Source: Geminocystis herdmanii PCC 6308 (lineage in GTDB: Bacteria; Cyanobacteriota; Cyanobacteriia; Cyanobacteriales; Cyanobacteriaceae). From it: a stretch of 64,000 nucleotides of DNA. Shown piece by piece: positions 34,396-43,825 of the stretch. Under the pieces are notes generated by a model. It was given only the letters and a program-made list of their open reading frames with translations, did no database searches and was not told the DNA's origin. The DNA is taken from positions 3,582,272-3,646,271 of the forward strand of contig NZ_CM001775.1 of assembly GCF_000332235.1 (NCBI RefSeq). The letters are read 5' to 3'. Position 1 is the first letter of the stretch, and each line of letters opens with the position of its first letter. Both the position numbers and the translations under genes were made by a program.

Positions 34396-35040
34396 ATGGG
34401 ATATTTTAAGAAAAAAAGTATTAGGGGTGAAAATAAATATTATTGGGTGATCGCCAAAAGAGATTCTAAGAAGTTAGGTGGTACTGGTAAAGTCAAAACT
34501 ATAGAATATTATTTAGGCGATCGGTTATGGAATTTAAAATATTTATCTTGGTACTTATGGAATAATGATCTTAAATTAGATGATGTTCTGAATAAATTAG
34601 TCATATTTAGATTAAATGAGCTTGATCTAAAAAATAACGTTAATTATCAAATATCAAAAAAATATAATCTAAGTTTTAGAAGTAATAAAGATTCTAATAT
34701 TGATTTAAGGAAAAAAGGTTATATGGACTTTAAAACCCTTACTCAGTCTTATATAGACAGTATTATTACTGATTATCAAAATTTCAATGAAAACATTAAA
34801 CGTATTGTACATTACTTAAAAAGCTATAACACTTTTATCAAGTGTGCAAATAAAGAAAAATATAAAGATACAGATTCATATCTTTATGATAGTAATTGTG
34901 CTGATGAAGTTTTTTATTTTAGTCAATCTAGCTTAGAAAGTTTACTTAACCAAGTTCCAAAGACTCAAAGAGAGATTGCTAAAGATCGTATTTGGGGATA
35001 TTGCCTAAGAAAATGTCCATTAGAAAAGTTAGACTTATAA
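34396..35040 (+). CDS. Unrecognised 214-aa element protein
   Basis: No named domain. It begins MGYFKKKSIRGENKYYWVIA and then KKLGGTGKVKTIEYYLGD, a basic beta-rich start like that of some transposase-related and plasmid proteins. The rest is helical, with a Cys-containing segment near residues 150-166 (FIKCANKEKY, NCADEVFYF) and a C-terminal CLRKCPLEKLDL. It is encoded between the RHH gene and the replication gene, and is divergent from the former with about 399 bases between. DNA-binding is a guess from the basic N-terminus. Codon use is as AT-rich as the neighbours. Confidence 0.55.
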   Translation: MGYFKKKSIRGENKYYWVIAKRDSKKLGGTGKVKTIEYYLGDRLWNLKYLSWYLWNNDLKLDDVLNKLVIFRLNELDLKNNVNYQISKKYNLSFRSNKDSNIDLRKKGYMDFKTLTQSYIDSIITDYQNFNENIKRIVHYLKSYNTFIKCANKEKYKDTDSYLYDSNCADEVFYFSQSSLESLLNQVPKTQREIAKDRIWGYCLRKCPLEKLDL

Positions 35041-35396
35041 ATTAATCGCTCATTGTTGACTATTCAATTTGAATAATGAGTAAAATTTACCAGTAAATTA
35101 GTTAACAAGTTGTTATAAAGTTTATATCCTATTTTAGGATTGCAAAACGCTATAGCGTTACGATAAAAGCCTTATAAATAAAAGGAAAAAGACGATTTTA
35201 ATTAGATAGTAAAATAACTGAAACGCTATATCCTGAGCAGAGGACTAAGTGACTTTGTGTCAAGTTAACTGGTCAAAATTACTCGTCAAAATACACAATA
35301 CTAATCGATTAAATTTTAGGTTTTCAAATACTGGTAATTTAGTATTATGTACTGATATAATGGATCAAAGTAACCTTCACAATAAAGGAGTTTGAT
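35041..35396. other. Noncoding stretch before the leader ORF
   Basis: About 350 bases with ACGCTATAGCGTTACG (a small palindrome near 35148) and an ACGCTATA copy near 35221; no gene seen. Confidence 0.4.
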
Positions 35397-35453
35397 ATGT
35401 TAACAATTAACAATAAAAAAACCCTTACTATGAAGGGCAAATACAAGCAATAA
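35397..35453 (+). CDS. Possible 18-aa leader peptide with strong ribosome site
   Basis: An AAAGGAG ribosome site lies six bases before ATG 35397-35399. The peptide is MLTINNKKTLTMKGKYKQ and ends at TAA 35451-35453, five bases before a terminator hairpin. A strong ribosome site on so short a frame next to a hairpin suggests regulation by attenuation, or a genuine small protein. Its function is unknown. Confidence 0.45.
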   Translation: MLTINNKKTLTMKGKYKQ

Positions 35454-35457
35454 TAAT

Positions 35458-35492
35458 TTAAGGGATTGTTCGCAGTCCCTTAACTGCTTTTT
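35458..35492 (+). terminator. Rho-independent terminator or attenuator upstream of the replication gene
   Basis: An 11-base stem (one G-T wobble) around a TTCG tetraloop, TTAAGGGATTG then CAGTCCCTTAA, followed by a TTTTT run at about 35488. It sits between the 18-codon frame and the PrimPol gene. Confidence 0.75.
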
Positions 35493-35556
35493 AGCTATAA
35501 TGTTTTTATGAGTGGTGCAAACACTCTTAATAGCAAATTAAAAATCTAATAAGTAT

Positions 35557-37974
35557 ATGATACCAAAAAATCAAGGTTTTTCCCTCAAAAAACTTTACAG
35601 TTCTTCTTGTTTTGCTGTATGTCGTAATAAAGAGTACTATGAGAAATCATGGCAAAAAGGCAAATCTTATGAATATTGCCAAAAACAATTAAGCATCGGT
35701 AAAGCTAATGGTTATGGATTATTGACAGGTGAATTTAACGGCTTCGGTATTGTTGCCATAGATTTTGATGGTGATAGCGCCGATCAAGTCGCTAAAGGTA
35801 TTGGTTCATGGTCACTTAATCAAGATAGTATGTGTTGGTCAAGTGGCAAAAAAGGTCATTATCAGATTGCATATCAGATACCAAATGAACACTTATCTTT
35901 ATGGCAACATATCGGTAAATATGACTTAACCAAATATAAAAGCTATAGCGCTATCAATGGTGATCACCTTGAGATACGTTATCAAGGTTTTGCAAGTGTT
36001 TTACCTCCCTCCGTACATCCTGAAACAGGTTATTACAAATGGATTAAAGAAATACCTCCCCGTTGTTTATCCTTACAAGAATCTTACGATTTACTCAATG
36101 CTTGTTTAATCTTTATCAAGGATAATGAATTATCACCTCAAGATGAATTGAGAATGATTGAAACGGCGTTGTCTTATATTCCTAGTGATGATTATGAGAC
36201 TTGGGTAACGATCGGTATGGCATTGTACAATCATGGACTTGACTTTGATATTTGGGATAAATGGAGTAGTACCAGTGCTAAATATGATGGTAAAGGATTA
36301 GAGAAAAAATGGGATAGTTTCAAAGGCTATAAAGTGGGAATTGGTACATTATTTTACCTTGCCAAAAACAACGGTTTTAATCAATCTCAATGGATGAGAG
36401 AAAACTTAAAACGTAATGTAAAAATACTTTCAAAAACTTATGAACAATCAAGGGATGATATTAATGAAAATAACGTCCCTTTTTTGTATGAACAATTAGT
36501 TAATAAATTAGCAAAACCTGAGATTACAGAATCTCAAAGATACTTAGAAATAGGTCAATTTTCTTCACAATATAAAGTATCCCCTAGCTCACTTGTACAA
36601 GCGATTAAAGCTAAAATAGAACGAGAAAATAAAACTATTGAACTAGACAGTGTTAAATCTAATTTAGACGACTTAATTAATGTACCTAATGAGCAATTAG
36701 ACTTGAATTATATTTTTGGGGATTTATTATCAGATTTAATTAAAGATACAGCAAAGGAAATACCAACTAATCCTGATGCTATTATTACCATTTTATTACC
36801 AGTTTTAGCTTCGGTTATTGGTACAAGGTCAAGAATAATTGTTAATCCAAAAACTCGTTATATTGTGCCGTTTATTATCCGCTCTATGATTGTGGCAAGA
36901 AGTGGTCATAAAAAGAGTCCTACTGCAAGACTAGCGGTCGATCCATTACAAGATATTAATGTTGACTACTATCACCAATACAAGAAAGAATTACAAGCAT
37001 GGCAAGAATTAACTGATGAAGCAAAAAAACAAACTCCTAAACCAGTTCAAAAAAGAACTTTAACTCAAGATAGTACGTTTGATGGTCTAATCAAAATTCA
37101 CTATGAAAACCCTAAAGGTTTACTTTGTTTTGTTGATGAGTTAGCAGGGTATTTCAAAAGAATGAATAAATTTTATAATGGTGATGACATTCAAAGGGAT
37201 TTAGAACTATATGAAGGAAAGCCTTTGATCAAAACCCGTGCTAGTGAAGAAAATAACTATTTTCTTGAAAGAACTGCTATTAGTGTAACAGGAACTATTC
37301 AAGAAGTGGCATTAAAAGAAATCCTTAACAATGAGCATGATTTAACTGGTGTTAGTGCAAGGTGGATTATTTGGGCGGGTAAAATGCCTTTGGGTAAACT
37401 TTCTCAAAGAACTCAAGATGATAATGGTTTCTATGAGGTTAACAGAAATATCATTGACTTATTGTTAAAAGTAGATATTCAAAGTGACTTACTGATAGAC
37501 GATCAAGCCTATGAAATGTTTAGACAGTGGCAACATGGAGTTATGGATAATTTACAAGATTTATCCTTACCACAATTAGAAAATAAGCATAGCAAAATTG
37601 AGAGTGATGTAATTAAGTTTGCTGGTGTATTGCATTATCTTCATTCTATGATTAGTTCAGATTTTATTACTAATGAAATAATCATTAACTCTGAGATTAT
37701 GGCAAGGGCGATCGCATTAGGAAATTATTACCTGAGACATTTTGCTTATATCGTTACCAAATGCCAAGAAAATTTACTTAATAGCCAATTACTGAAAATT
37801 CTTGAATTAGCACACAAAAAAGGTGAAATTACAGCATCAATGGTAAGAGATTATATCAGAGAGTTTAAAACCTTTCCCATAACTGAGATTAACGAATTAC
37901 TATTATCCCTAGTGGAATTAGGTAAAGCTCAACAAATACCCACTAAAAAAGGTATCCGAATCAAGGTAATGTAA
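35557..37974 (+). CDS. PrimPol, PriCT-2 and DUF3987 replication protein (805 aa)
   Basis: Residues about 1-185 form a bifunctional primase/polymerase-type domain: NGYGLLTGEFNGFGIVAIDF followed by DGD gives the catalytic acids near residue 70, and SSGKKGHYQIAYQ then HLEIRYQGFASVLPPS finish it. Residues about 195-275 (LRMIETALSYIPSDDYETWV, MALYNHG, WDKWSS) match the PriCT-2 helical domain. From about 380 a DUF3987-like helicase region follows: IVARSGHKKSPTARLAVDPL in the Walker A position (altered: GHKKSP), LLCFVDELAGYFKRMNKFYN as Walker B, and TAISVTGTIQEVAL. These proteins prime and unwind DNA in plasmids and satellites. It should replicate the excised element. Ends 16 codons before no other gene. 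Confidence 0.82.
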   Translation: MIPKNQGFSLKKLYSSSCFAVCRNKEYYEKSWQKGKSYEYCQKQLSIGKANGYGLLTGEFNGFGIVAIDFDGDSADQVAKGIGSWSLNQDSMCWSSGKKGHYQIAYQIPNEHLSLWQHIGKYDLTKYKSYSAINGDHLEIRYQGFASVLPPSVHPETGYYKWIKEIPPRCLSLQESYDLLNACLIFIKDNELSPQDELRMIETALSYIPSDDYETWVTIGMALYNHGLDFDIWDKWSSTSAKYDGKGLEKKWDSFKGYKVGIGTLFYLAKNNGFNQSQWMRENLKRNVKILSKTYEQSRDDINENNVPFLYEQLVNKLAKPEITESQRYLEIGQFSSQYKVSPSSLVQAIKAKIERENKTIELDSVKSNLDDLINVPNEQLDLNYIFGDLLSDLIKDTAKEIPTNPDAIITILLPVLASVIGTRSRIIVNPKTRYIVPFIIRSMIVARSGHKKSPTARLAVDPLQDINVDYYHQYKKELQAWQELTDEAKKQTPKPVQKRTLTQDSTFDGLIKIHYENPKGLLCFVDELAGYFKRMNKFYNGDDIQRDLELYEGKPLIKTRASEENNYFLERTAISVTGTIQEVALKEILNNEHDLTGVSARWIIWAGKMPLGKLSQRTQDDNGFYEVNRNIIDLLLKVDIQSDLLIDDQAYEMFRQWQHGVMDNLQDLSLPQLENKHSKIESDVIKFAGVLHYLHSMISSDFITNEIIINSEIMARAIALGNYYLRHFAYIVTKCQENLLNSQLLKILELAHKKGEITASMVRDYIREFKTFPITEINELLLSLVELGKAQQIPTKKGIRIKVM

Positions 37975-38423
37975 CTTATTTTCAATATATAAATACAAGA
38001 TATTGAAATATAGTTTATAGAAAAATAGGTAAAAAGTAAAAACAGACAGATTGTCTGTGTTTAAAAAAGATGCTTTTAACTCTTTTAAAACAAGGGTTTT
38101 AAGCATTTTTGTTTTTTAGGTGTCTGTTTTTATGTCTGTGTTTTGGAATCTTTATATAGTAACGGATTAAGGCATTATTACAACGTAATCACAGACAAAA
38201 CAGACAATTTTAGACAGAATATGATCCTTTTCCTTGATTTGAGCGTAAAAGTTTATGTTTACATTTCACTTTAACAACATACCTACTGAGTAATAAATTT
38301 TTAAACACATGATACAAAAACTCAAAATTCATAAATTTAGGATTTTTGCATCAAATTTGCATCAATTATTCTAATTATTAAAAGAGAAAGAACTGAACCG
38401 TAATAAAAATAAGCGATACAGTG
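37975..38423. other. Right-end noncoding region of the element with ACAGACA/TGTCTGT repeats
   Basis: ACAGACA and TGTCTGT form a 17-base palindrome at 38042-38058 (3-base centre). TGTCTGT recurs at 38121 and 38133, ACAGACA at 38191 and 38200. Together with the left cluster these are the main repeats of the element. Otherwise no gene is seen in these 450 bases. Confidence 0.6.
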
Positions 38424-38425
38424 TA

Positions 38426-38502
<77 letters not shown>

Positions 38503-38550
38503 ATCACGATTATCTATTATAGCAATAATAATCTTTTTTGTCAACCTAAC

Positions 38551-38907
38551 CTAAAATAGTTCTAAGGATTGGGAGGCTTGAATTAGCTCTTGAATGACGC
38601 TTTCATCCCAAGTACCTTCACATCCTCTCCCCTGTAAAAGAATAATTCTCAGGGAATATCGATCGAAATATCCTTGAGCCCCCAACCAGATTAAATCACT
38701 TTCCACCTCACAGACGATGGTTTCTTCTTCCATGAGATGTTCACTTATATCTGTAACTGCTTGATCAATTTGTAAGAGAAGATGGCGAAAATCTCGCATT
38801 TCTTTGGTAGTAAGTTCGATCGCCCAGTCTTCACCGCCAATTAAACCCTGATAAACTGGAGCAGATTCTTTCCATCCGATACGCCAACCCTTACCTTTAG
38901 TGATCAA
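38551..38907 (-). CDS. DUF1818 protein (118 aa)
   Basis: Matches the cyanobacterial/plastid DUF1818 family (GKGWRIGWKESAPVYQGLIG, GEDWAIELTTKEMRDFRHLL, EVESDLIWLGAQGYFDRYSL). Single small domain, cytoplasmic, function unknown. The start is TTG at 38905-38907 with AAGGAA about 15 bases upstream; no ATG lies in the same frame. It is 21 bases downstream of rpsF on the same strand and probably shares its transcript, a pairing often seen in cyanobacteria. Confidence 0.8.
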   Translation of the reverse strand: MITKGKGWRIGWKESAPVYQGLIGGEDWAIELTTKEMRDFRHLLLQIDQAVTDISEHLMEEETIVCEVESDLIWLGAQGYFDRYSLRIILLQGRGCEGTWDESVIQELIQASQSLELF

Positions 38908-38928
38908 GCAATTATTCCTTAAACGTTT

Positions 38929-39378
38929 TTATACGGCAACAGTTTCTTCCTCTGGAGTTTCTTCAGTAGAAGAAGTTTCCTCCACAGATTCAGCCACCTC
39001 TACGGGGGTAGAAACTTGAGGTTGTTCGATGGGAGCAATAACAGGAGTTCCTTGTAATTCAGGAATATCTTTTTCTTCAAACTCAAAACCTTTATCAAGT
39101 TTGATAGTAAGATAACGAATTACATTTTCACTTAAACGCATATCTCTTTCAATAATAGCTACTTGAGAACCATCTCCAGTATAATGAGTCAAAATGTAGA
39201 TACCATCTTGAAATTTGAGAATTTGATATGCTAAACGGCGTTTCCCCCAAACTTCCATAGATACTTTTTGGGCACCATTTTGTTTGAGTAAATCACGGTA
39301 TTTGTGTAACTGTTTGTTTACTTGGTCATGGGTTAAATCAGGACGCAAAATAAACATCATTTCGTAAGTGTTAATCAT
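38929..39378 (-). CDS. rpsF: 30S ribosomal protein S6
   Basis: Starts MINTYEMMFILRPDLTHDQV and continues WGKRRLAYQILKFQDGIYIL, the S6 ferredoxin-like fold, binding 16S rRNA with S18 in the small subunit platform. The family is about 95-110 residues; the extra 45 at the C-terminus are Glu/Val/Pro-rich (EIPQVSTPVEVAESVEETSS type), as in many cyanobacterial S6 proteins. Next gene downstream is DUF1818. Its leader (39379-39470) holds an AAGGAGAA ribosome site. Confidence 0.93.
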   Translation of the reverse strand: MINTYEMMFILRPDLTHDQVNKQLHKYRDLLKQNGAQKVSMEVWGKRRLAYQILKFQDGIYILTHYTGDGSQVAIIERDMRLSENVIRYLTIKLDKGFEFEEKDIPELQGTPVIAPIEQPQVSTPVEVAESVEETSSTEETPEEETVAV

Positions 39379-39559
39379 CTGTATTTTTCTCCTTTTGGAC
39401 TAAAAAGGCTTCCCGTGAACCCAAGAAGCAAGGTTTTTTGATTTTACACTATTTTTAAAGTAAAACTCATTGATACTTTTTGATAATAGTGCTTATATAT
39501 TTATAGCAGAAAAAGAAATTATTGCAAAATTATTGAATATTCTTAAAGAAATTGGTATT

Positions 39560-40339
39560 ATGGCACAACGTTATGTGAGGGTAAAAACTACCACAGGACA
39601 GATATACTATGGTAGATTACAACTAAATCGCACAGTAGAAGTTTTAGATGCTCCCCCTTGGTTGAATGGGAAAGTAACAGAGCAAATATTAGAAGATTCG
39701 CAATATCAATTATTAGCCCCTTGCTCCCCCTCTAAAATTGTCGCTGTGGGCAAAAATTATGCAGCTCATGCCGCAGAAATGGGGGGAGAAGTACCAAAAG
39801 AGCCTTTAATTTTTCTTAAGCCTCCTTCTGCTATTATTCCCCATGAACAAAAAATTATCTATCCTAAACAGTCTCAAAGGGTTGATTTTGAAGGGGAATT
39901 GGCTTTAATTATCGGCGATCGCACTAAAAATTGTACGATCGAAGAAGCGAAAAATAAGATTTGGGGATATACGATCGCTAATGACGTAACAGCTAGGGAT
40001 TTGCAGAAAAAAGACGGACAGTGGACAAGAGCCAAAGGATTTGACACTTTTTGCCCCCTAGGTCCTTGGATTGTGCGAGAATTAACATCAGAAGCGAGAT
40101 TACAAACATTTATCAACGAAGATGTAAAAAATCCCAAACAGTCTGCTTTAGTATCGAGTATGGTATTTTCTCCAGAAGAATTAGTGGCTTATATCTCTCA
40201 AATTATGACTTTGTTACCCGGAGATGTCATTTTAACAGGTACTCCCGAAGGTGTTGCCCCCTTAACCGTAGGAAATACAGTAACAGTAGAAATTGAAAGC
40301 ATTGGTAAACTAACTAATCAAATTGAGGCAACTACCTAA
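39560..40339 (+). CDS. Fumarylacetoacetate hydrolase (FAH) family enzyme (259 aa)
   Basis: Core of the FAHD family: KIVAVGKNYAAHAAEMGGEV, PLIFLKPPSAIIPHEQKIIY, VDFEGELALIIGDR with the metal-binding Glu pair, GYTIANDVTARDLQKKDGQW, FDTFCPLGPWI and GDVILTGTPEGVAPL. FAHD enzymes hydrolyse or decarboxylate acylpyruvates and oxaloacetate; the exact substrate is not predictable. I chose ATG 39560-39562 (MAQRYVRV). An in-frame start 30 codons upstream (39470) adds residues that do not match the family. Divergent from rpsF. Start and family well supported, reaction inferred. Confidence 0.83.
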   Translation: MAQRYVRVKTTTGQIYYGRLQLNRTVEVLDAPPWLNGKVTEQILEDSQYQLLAPCSPSKIVAVGKNYAAHAAEMGGEVPKEPLIFLKPPSAIIPHEQKIIYPKQSQRVDFEGELALIIGDRTKNCTIEEAKNKIWGYTIANDVTARDLQKKDGQWTRAKGFDTFCPLGPWIVRELTSEARLQTFINEDVKNPKQSALVSSMVFSPEELVAYISQIMTLLPGDVILTGTPEGVAPLTVGNTVTVEIESIGKLTNQIEATT

Positions 40340-40503
40340 TTGAAGTTGAAATATAAGGACATCTCCAACGAGCTAATCTGAGGACATTTTTTTTATTTCT
40401 TATCTCAAAACTTTGATTTTTCATTCCTTAACCTAATACCTAACACCTTCCCAGCACCAAAATACTATGAGGCAACGCCTAGATATTTTTCCTGTCTTCG
40501 GAG

Positions 40504-40538
40504 TCTTCCTATATCCTGTCTCCTTTCTCCTCTCTCCT
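40504..40538. repeat. Five degenerate heptamers (nnnTCCT)
   Basis: TCTTCCT, ATATCCT, GTCTCCT, TTCTCCT and CTCTCCT follow one another, ten bases before the Tic20-like stop codon. An intergenic period-7 tract like those elsewhere. Confidence 0.6.
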
Positions 40539-40547
40539 ACGGGAATA

Positions 40548-41024
40548 TTACCAAGGCACTTGCCCCGAAGCCGCTTCGGAAATAAGGGGAATGTCAGGAT
40601 ATTTACCAGATACGGACTGAACCATACCATAAATACAACCAATTAAAGTGCCGAGGAAAATAGTATTAAAAATAGTTTCTATTAGTAATCCGCCTCCTAA
40701 TCCTCCTGCAAAAACATTAACGACTAAACTAATTAAAATTAAGAGAATTTCCATGAGAATAGATTGCATGGTATTGAAACGAATAAAATGACTAATACGG
40801 GAATTTCTCACCACCGCAGAATATAAAATGATGAAGAGAATAAAACCACCAAAAGGAATCTGATTAATAATGATTAAAGGGGTTAGAGGAATAGCTAGTA
40901 ATTTTAGAAAAGGAATTTGTGCAAATAAATAAGCCCCAAATTGTAAAGCCGAATAAAGAGGAAATAGATAGACTAATGCACCAAAAATTTTGTCTTTCCC
41001 GTCGGTGGTATTGCGCCAACTCAT
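40548..41024 (-). CDS. Tic20-like membrane protein (158 aa)
   Basis: Polytopic protein with about four membrane segments (residues about 20-40, 55-75, 85-112 and 118-145) around ISHFIRFNTMQSILMEILL, a signature of the Tic20 family. In chloroplasts Tic20 is the inner-membrane protein-import channel; the cyanobacterial homologue has an uncertain role. The start MSWRNTTDGKDKIFGALVYL is the usual Tic20-like beginning. It is downstream of glgP on the same strand, but a hairpin terminator (41080-41113) separates them. Confidence 0.82.
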   Translation of the reverse strand: MSWRNTTDGKDKIFGALVYLFPLYSALQFGAYLFAQIPFLKLLAIPLTPLIIINQIPFGGFILFIILYSAVVRNSRISHFIRFNTMQSILMEILLILISLVVNVFAGGLGGGLLIETIFNTIFLGTLIGCIYGMVQSVSGKYPDIPLISEAASGQVPW

Positions 41025-41079
41025 AAAATTCGTTTATTGATAAAAGTTCACTTACTCCATATTAGCAAAATTGAAAATT

Positions 41080-41113
41080 AGACATCTTCAAGAAATATTT
41101 TCTGAGGATGTCT
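41080..41113 (-). terminator. Hairpin downstream of glgP
   Basis: AGACATC and GATGTCT arms with an inner TCA/TGA pair enclose an A/T loop, 11 bases past the glgP stop and followed on the minus strand by an AT-rich stretch. The TTAGACATC start recurs at about 46379 and 61742, so the hairpin may derive from a dispersed repeat that was adopted as terminator. Confidence 0.55.
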
Positions 41114-41123
41114 ATATTTTTAA

Positions 41124-43643
41124 TTACCCTTGGTAATCATCTAACTCGATTTGTACTGGTTTAACATTCCAAATTTCGTTACAATATTCAGTGATGGTAC
41201 GATCGCTAGAAAACTTAGCCATACGAGCGCTGTTTAAAATAGACATTTTAGTCCATTTTTCTTGATCTTGATAAGCCATGGCAACTTGTTTATGACACTC
41301 CACATAGGAATGATAATCAGCTAAAAGCATATATTGATCATCGTATAAGAGAGAGTCCACAATGGGTTTAAACATTTCAGTATCACCGTGACTGAAATAA
41401 CCACTAGCAATTCGATCGATTACCTCTTTTAACTCAGCATTATTTTCATAGTAATGTCGAGGGTTGTAACCATGAGCTTTAGTTTGAGCAACTTCTTCGG
41501 CAGTTAAACCAAATAAGAAGAAATTTTCTTCCCCAGCTTCTTCCCGAATTTCGATGTTTGCACCGTCTAAAGTACCAATAGTTAACGCACCATTCATGGC
41601 AAATTTCATATTACCTGTACCTGATGCCTCTTTTCCTGCGGTAGAAATTTGTTCGGATACATCAGCCGCAGGATAAATTTTTTGTCCTAAAGAAACGTTA
41701 AAGTTAGGTAAAAATACCACTTTTAAACGTCCTCTGATGTCTGGGTCTTTATTGACTACATCTGCAACACTATTAATTAATTTGATGATCAATTTTGCCA
41801 TAAAGTAACCGGGAGCGGCTTTGCCACCAAAAATGAAGGTTTGTGGTGCAATATGTAAATCTGGATCACGTTTGATGCGATTATAAAGGGTAATGATGTT
41901 TAAAACGTCTAGGTGTTGGCGTTTATATTCATGAATCCGTTTGACTAAGACATCGAAAATAGAGTTAACATCAACTTCGATCGCGCGTTGTTTAAAGATA
42001 TAATCAGCTAATCTCTGTTTATTTGCTTGTTTGATGTCACGCCATTGACGACAAAAATCTGGATCATCTACATATTTCTCGATTTGTTGAATTTGGCTTA
42101 AATCTTTTACCCAACCTTCCCCAATTTTTGAGGTGATGAGTTGTGCTAACTTAGGATTACTTAATACCATCCAACGGCGAGGAGTGACTCCATTGGTTTT
42201 ATTATAGAATTTTTCGGGCCACAGGAAGGCAAAAGCGTTGAGAGTCTCTTGTTTTAAGAGTTGAGTATGTAAGGCGGCTACTCCATTAATAGCGTGACTA
42301 CCAACACAAGCTAAATTTGCCATACGAACTTTTTTACCGTTACCTTCTCCAATAATGGATACGGCGGTGAGTAAATCTTCATTACCCGGATACCATGTGC
42401 GCACATCTTCAAGGAAATGATGGTTAATTTCGTAGATGATTTCTAAGTGACGAGGCAGGAGTTTTTCAAATAAGCTAACATCCCATGTTTCTAAGGCTTC
42501 GGGTAAGAGGGTATGGTTAGTATAAGAAAGGGTTTTTTGGGTAATATACCACGATCGATCCCAGTCTAAACCATGTTCATCCACAAACAAGCGCATCAAT
42601 TCAGCCACGGCAATGGCGGGGTGAGTATCATTAAGTTGAATGGCTACCCTTTCATGGAAATTGTCGAGATTTTTGTTATTGCGTAGGTGAATACGGATTA
42701 AGTCTTGTAAGGATGCCGAAACAAAGAAGAATTGTTGAGCGAGTCTTAATTCTTTTCCTGCTGGGGTGTTATCATTGGGATAGAGTACTTTGGAGATAGT
42801 CTCAGAGTTGATTTTTTCTTCAACGGCTCGATCGTAGTTACCAGCGTTGAAAGCCTCAAAGTTAAACTCCTCACTAGCTTCTGCTTTCCAAAGACGAAGG
42901 GGATTAACGGTATTGGTTTTATAACCCGGTACTGGAGTATCATGGGGAATAGCCAGAACGGTTCGATCGGGTATCCATGAAACACGATAATGTCCTTTAC
43001 TGTCATAATAGCCTTGAGTATAACCGCCTAATTTCACAGGTACTGTTTCATCGGGGCGAGGTAATTCCCAAGGGTTGCCAAAACGTAACCAGTTATCGGG
43101 CATTTCTCCTTGCCAACCATCTCGTAAAAGTTGGAAAAAGATGCCAAATTCGTAGCGAATACCGTAACCAACAGCAGGAATTTCCAAACTAGCTAAAGAA
43201 TCGAGGAAACAGGCCGCTAATCGCCCTAAACCGCCGTTTCCTAAGCCCGGATCGGGTTCTTGCTCAATTAATTCGTTTAAATCTAAGCCTAATTCAGCGA
43301 TAACTTTTTCAATTTCTTCGTAAATATCAAGATTGACTAAGTTATTACCTAAATATCTACCCATCAAAAATTCGGCGGAAAAATAACAAACTAATTTGCT
43401 TTGGGTATTTTTTTTGTAAGTCTCCGTAGTTCTCAAGAAACGATGTAATAACCGATCTCGAATAGTATAAGCTAAGGCTACATAATAATCGTAATTGGAT
43501 GCTTGGGTTCGATCGATACCTTGAATATAGAAAAGGTTATCTAAAAAAGCCCGTTTGAGGGTTTCTGGACTCATGCCAGTACGATCGTCTTCTACTTTAA
43601 TAGTAGGGGTACAAAATAATTCGGAGGTGGTTTCTTGGGTCAT
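41124..43643 (-). CDS. glgP: Glycogen phosphorylase (839 aa)
   Basis: Full-length alpha-glucan phosphorylase, releasing glucose-1-phosphate from glycogen. EPDPGLGNGGLGRLAACFLD (residues about 125-145) begins the catalytic core, KTNGVTPRRWM near residue 488 and VFLPNFNVSLGQKIYPAADV are the usual phosphorylase stretches, and EASGTGNMKFAMNGALTIGT near residue 677 carries the pyridoxal-phosphate Lys. Family length (about 820-850) is met. The N-terminus lacks the Ser-14 regulatory site of animal enzymes. Cytosolic. Located between Tic20-like and a small membrane protein gene, with no other glycogen genes near. Confidence 0.96.
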   Translation of the reverse strand: MTQETTSELFCTPTIKVEDDRTGMSPETLKRAFLDNLFYIQGIDRTQASNYDYYVALAYTIRDRLLHRFLRTTETYKKNTQSKLVCYFSAEFLMGRYLGNNLVNLDIYEEIEKVIAELGLDLNELIEQEPDPGLGNGGLGRLAACFLDSLASLEIPAVGYGIRYEFGIFFQLLRDGWQGEMPDNWLRFGNPWELPRPDETVPVKLGGYTQGYYDSKGHYRVSWIPDRTVLAIPHDTPVPGYKTNTVNPLRLWKAEASEEFNFEAFNAGNYDRAVEEKINSETISKVLYPNDNTPAGKELRLAQQFFFVSASLQDLIRIHLRNNKNLDNFHERVAIQLNDTHPAIAVAELMRLFVDEHGLDWDRSWYITQKTLSYTNHTLLPEALETWDVSLFEKLLPRHLEIIYEINHHFLEDVRTWYPGNEDLLTAVSIIGEGNGKKVRMANLACVGSHAINGVAALHTQLLKQETLNAFAFLWPEKFYNKTNGVTPRRWMVLSNPKLAQLITSKIGEGWVKDLSQIQQIEKYVDDPDFCRQWRDIKQANKQRLADYIFKQRAIEVDVNSIFDVLVKRIHEYKRQHLDVLNIITLYNRIKRDPDLHIAPQTFIFGGKAAPGYFMAKLIIKLINSVADVVNKDPDIRGRLKVVFLPNFNVSLGQKIYPAADVSEQISTAGKEASGTGNMKFAMNGALTIGTLDGANIEIREEAGEENFFLFGLTAEEVAQTKAHGYNPRHYYENNAELKEVIDRIASGYFSHGDTEMFKPIVDSLLYDDQYMLLADYHSYVECHKQVAMAYQDQEKWTKMSILNSARMAKFSSDRTITEYCNEIWNVKPVQIELDDYQG

Positions 43644-43730
43644 ATTTATTTTCCATACTCTCTATAATTTTAAGGTTATACGATTTTGTTTCGATCGAGC
43701 TATTTTTTTTAGATAAAGACTCAGTAAATT

Positions 43731-43758
43731 AATTGAGAATTGAGCATTGAAAATTGAG
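43731..43758. repeat. Four degenerate heptamers (AATTGAG type)
   Basis: AATTGAG, AATTGAG, CATTGAA, AATTGAG in the 182-base gap between glgP and a small membrane protein gene. A short AGGCAA-type stretch (reverse orientation) follows near 43796. Confidence 0.6.
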
Positions 43759-43825
43759 AATTAATGGAGTTTTCCAGAAAAAATTTTTATCTGTTGCCTC
43801 TTGCCTTCAGTTGTACAGTGCCAAA

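Noticed and set aside
39470-39559. Longer N-terminus for the FAH-family protein
   Set aside because: These 30 residues do not match the family and the ATG at 39560 begins the conserved sequence.
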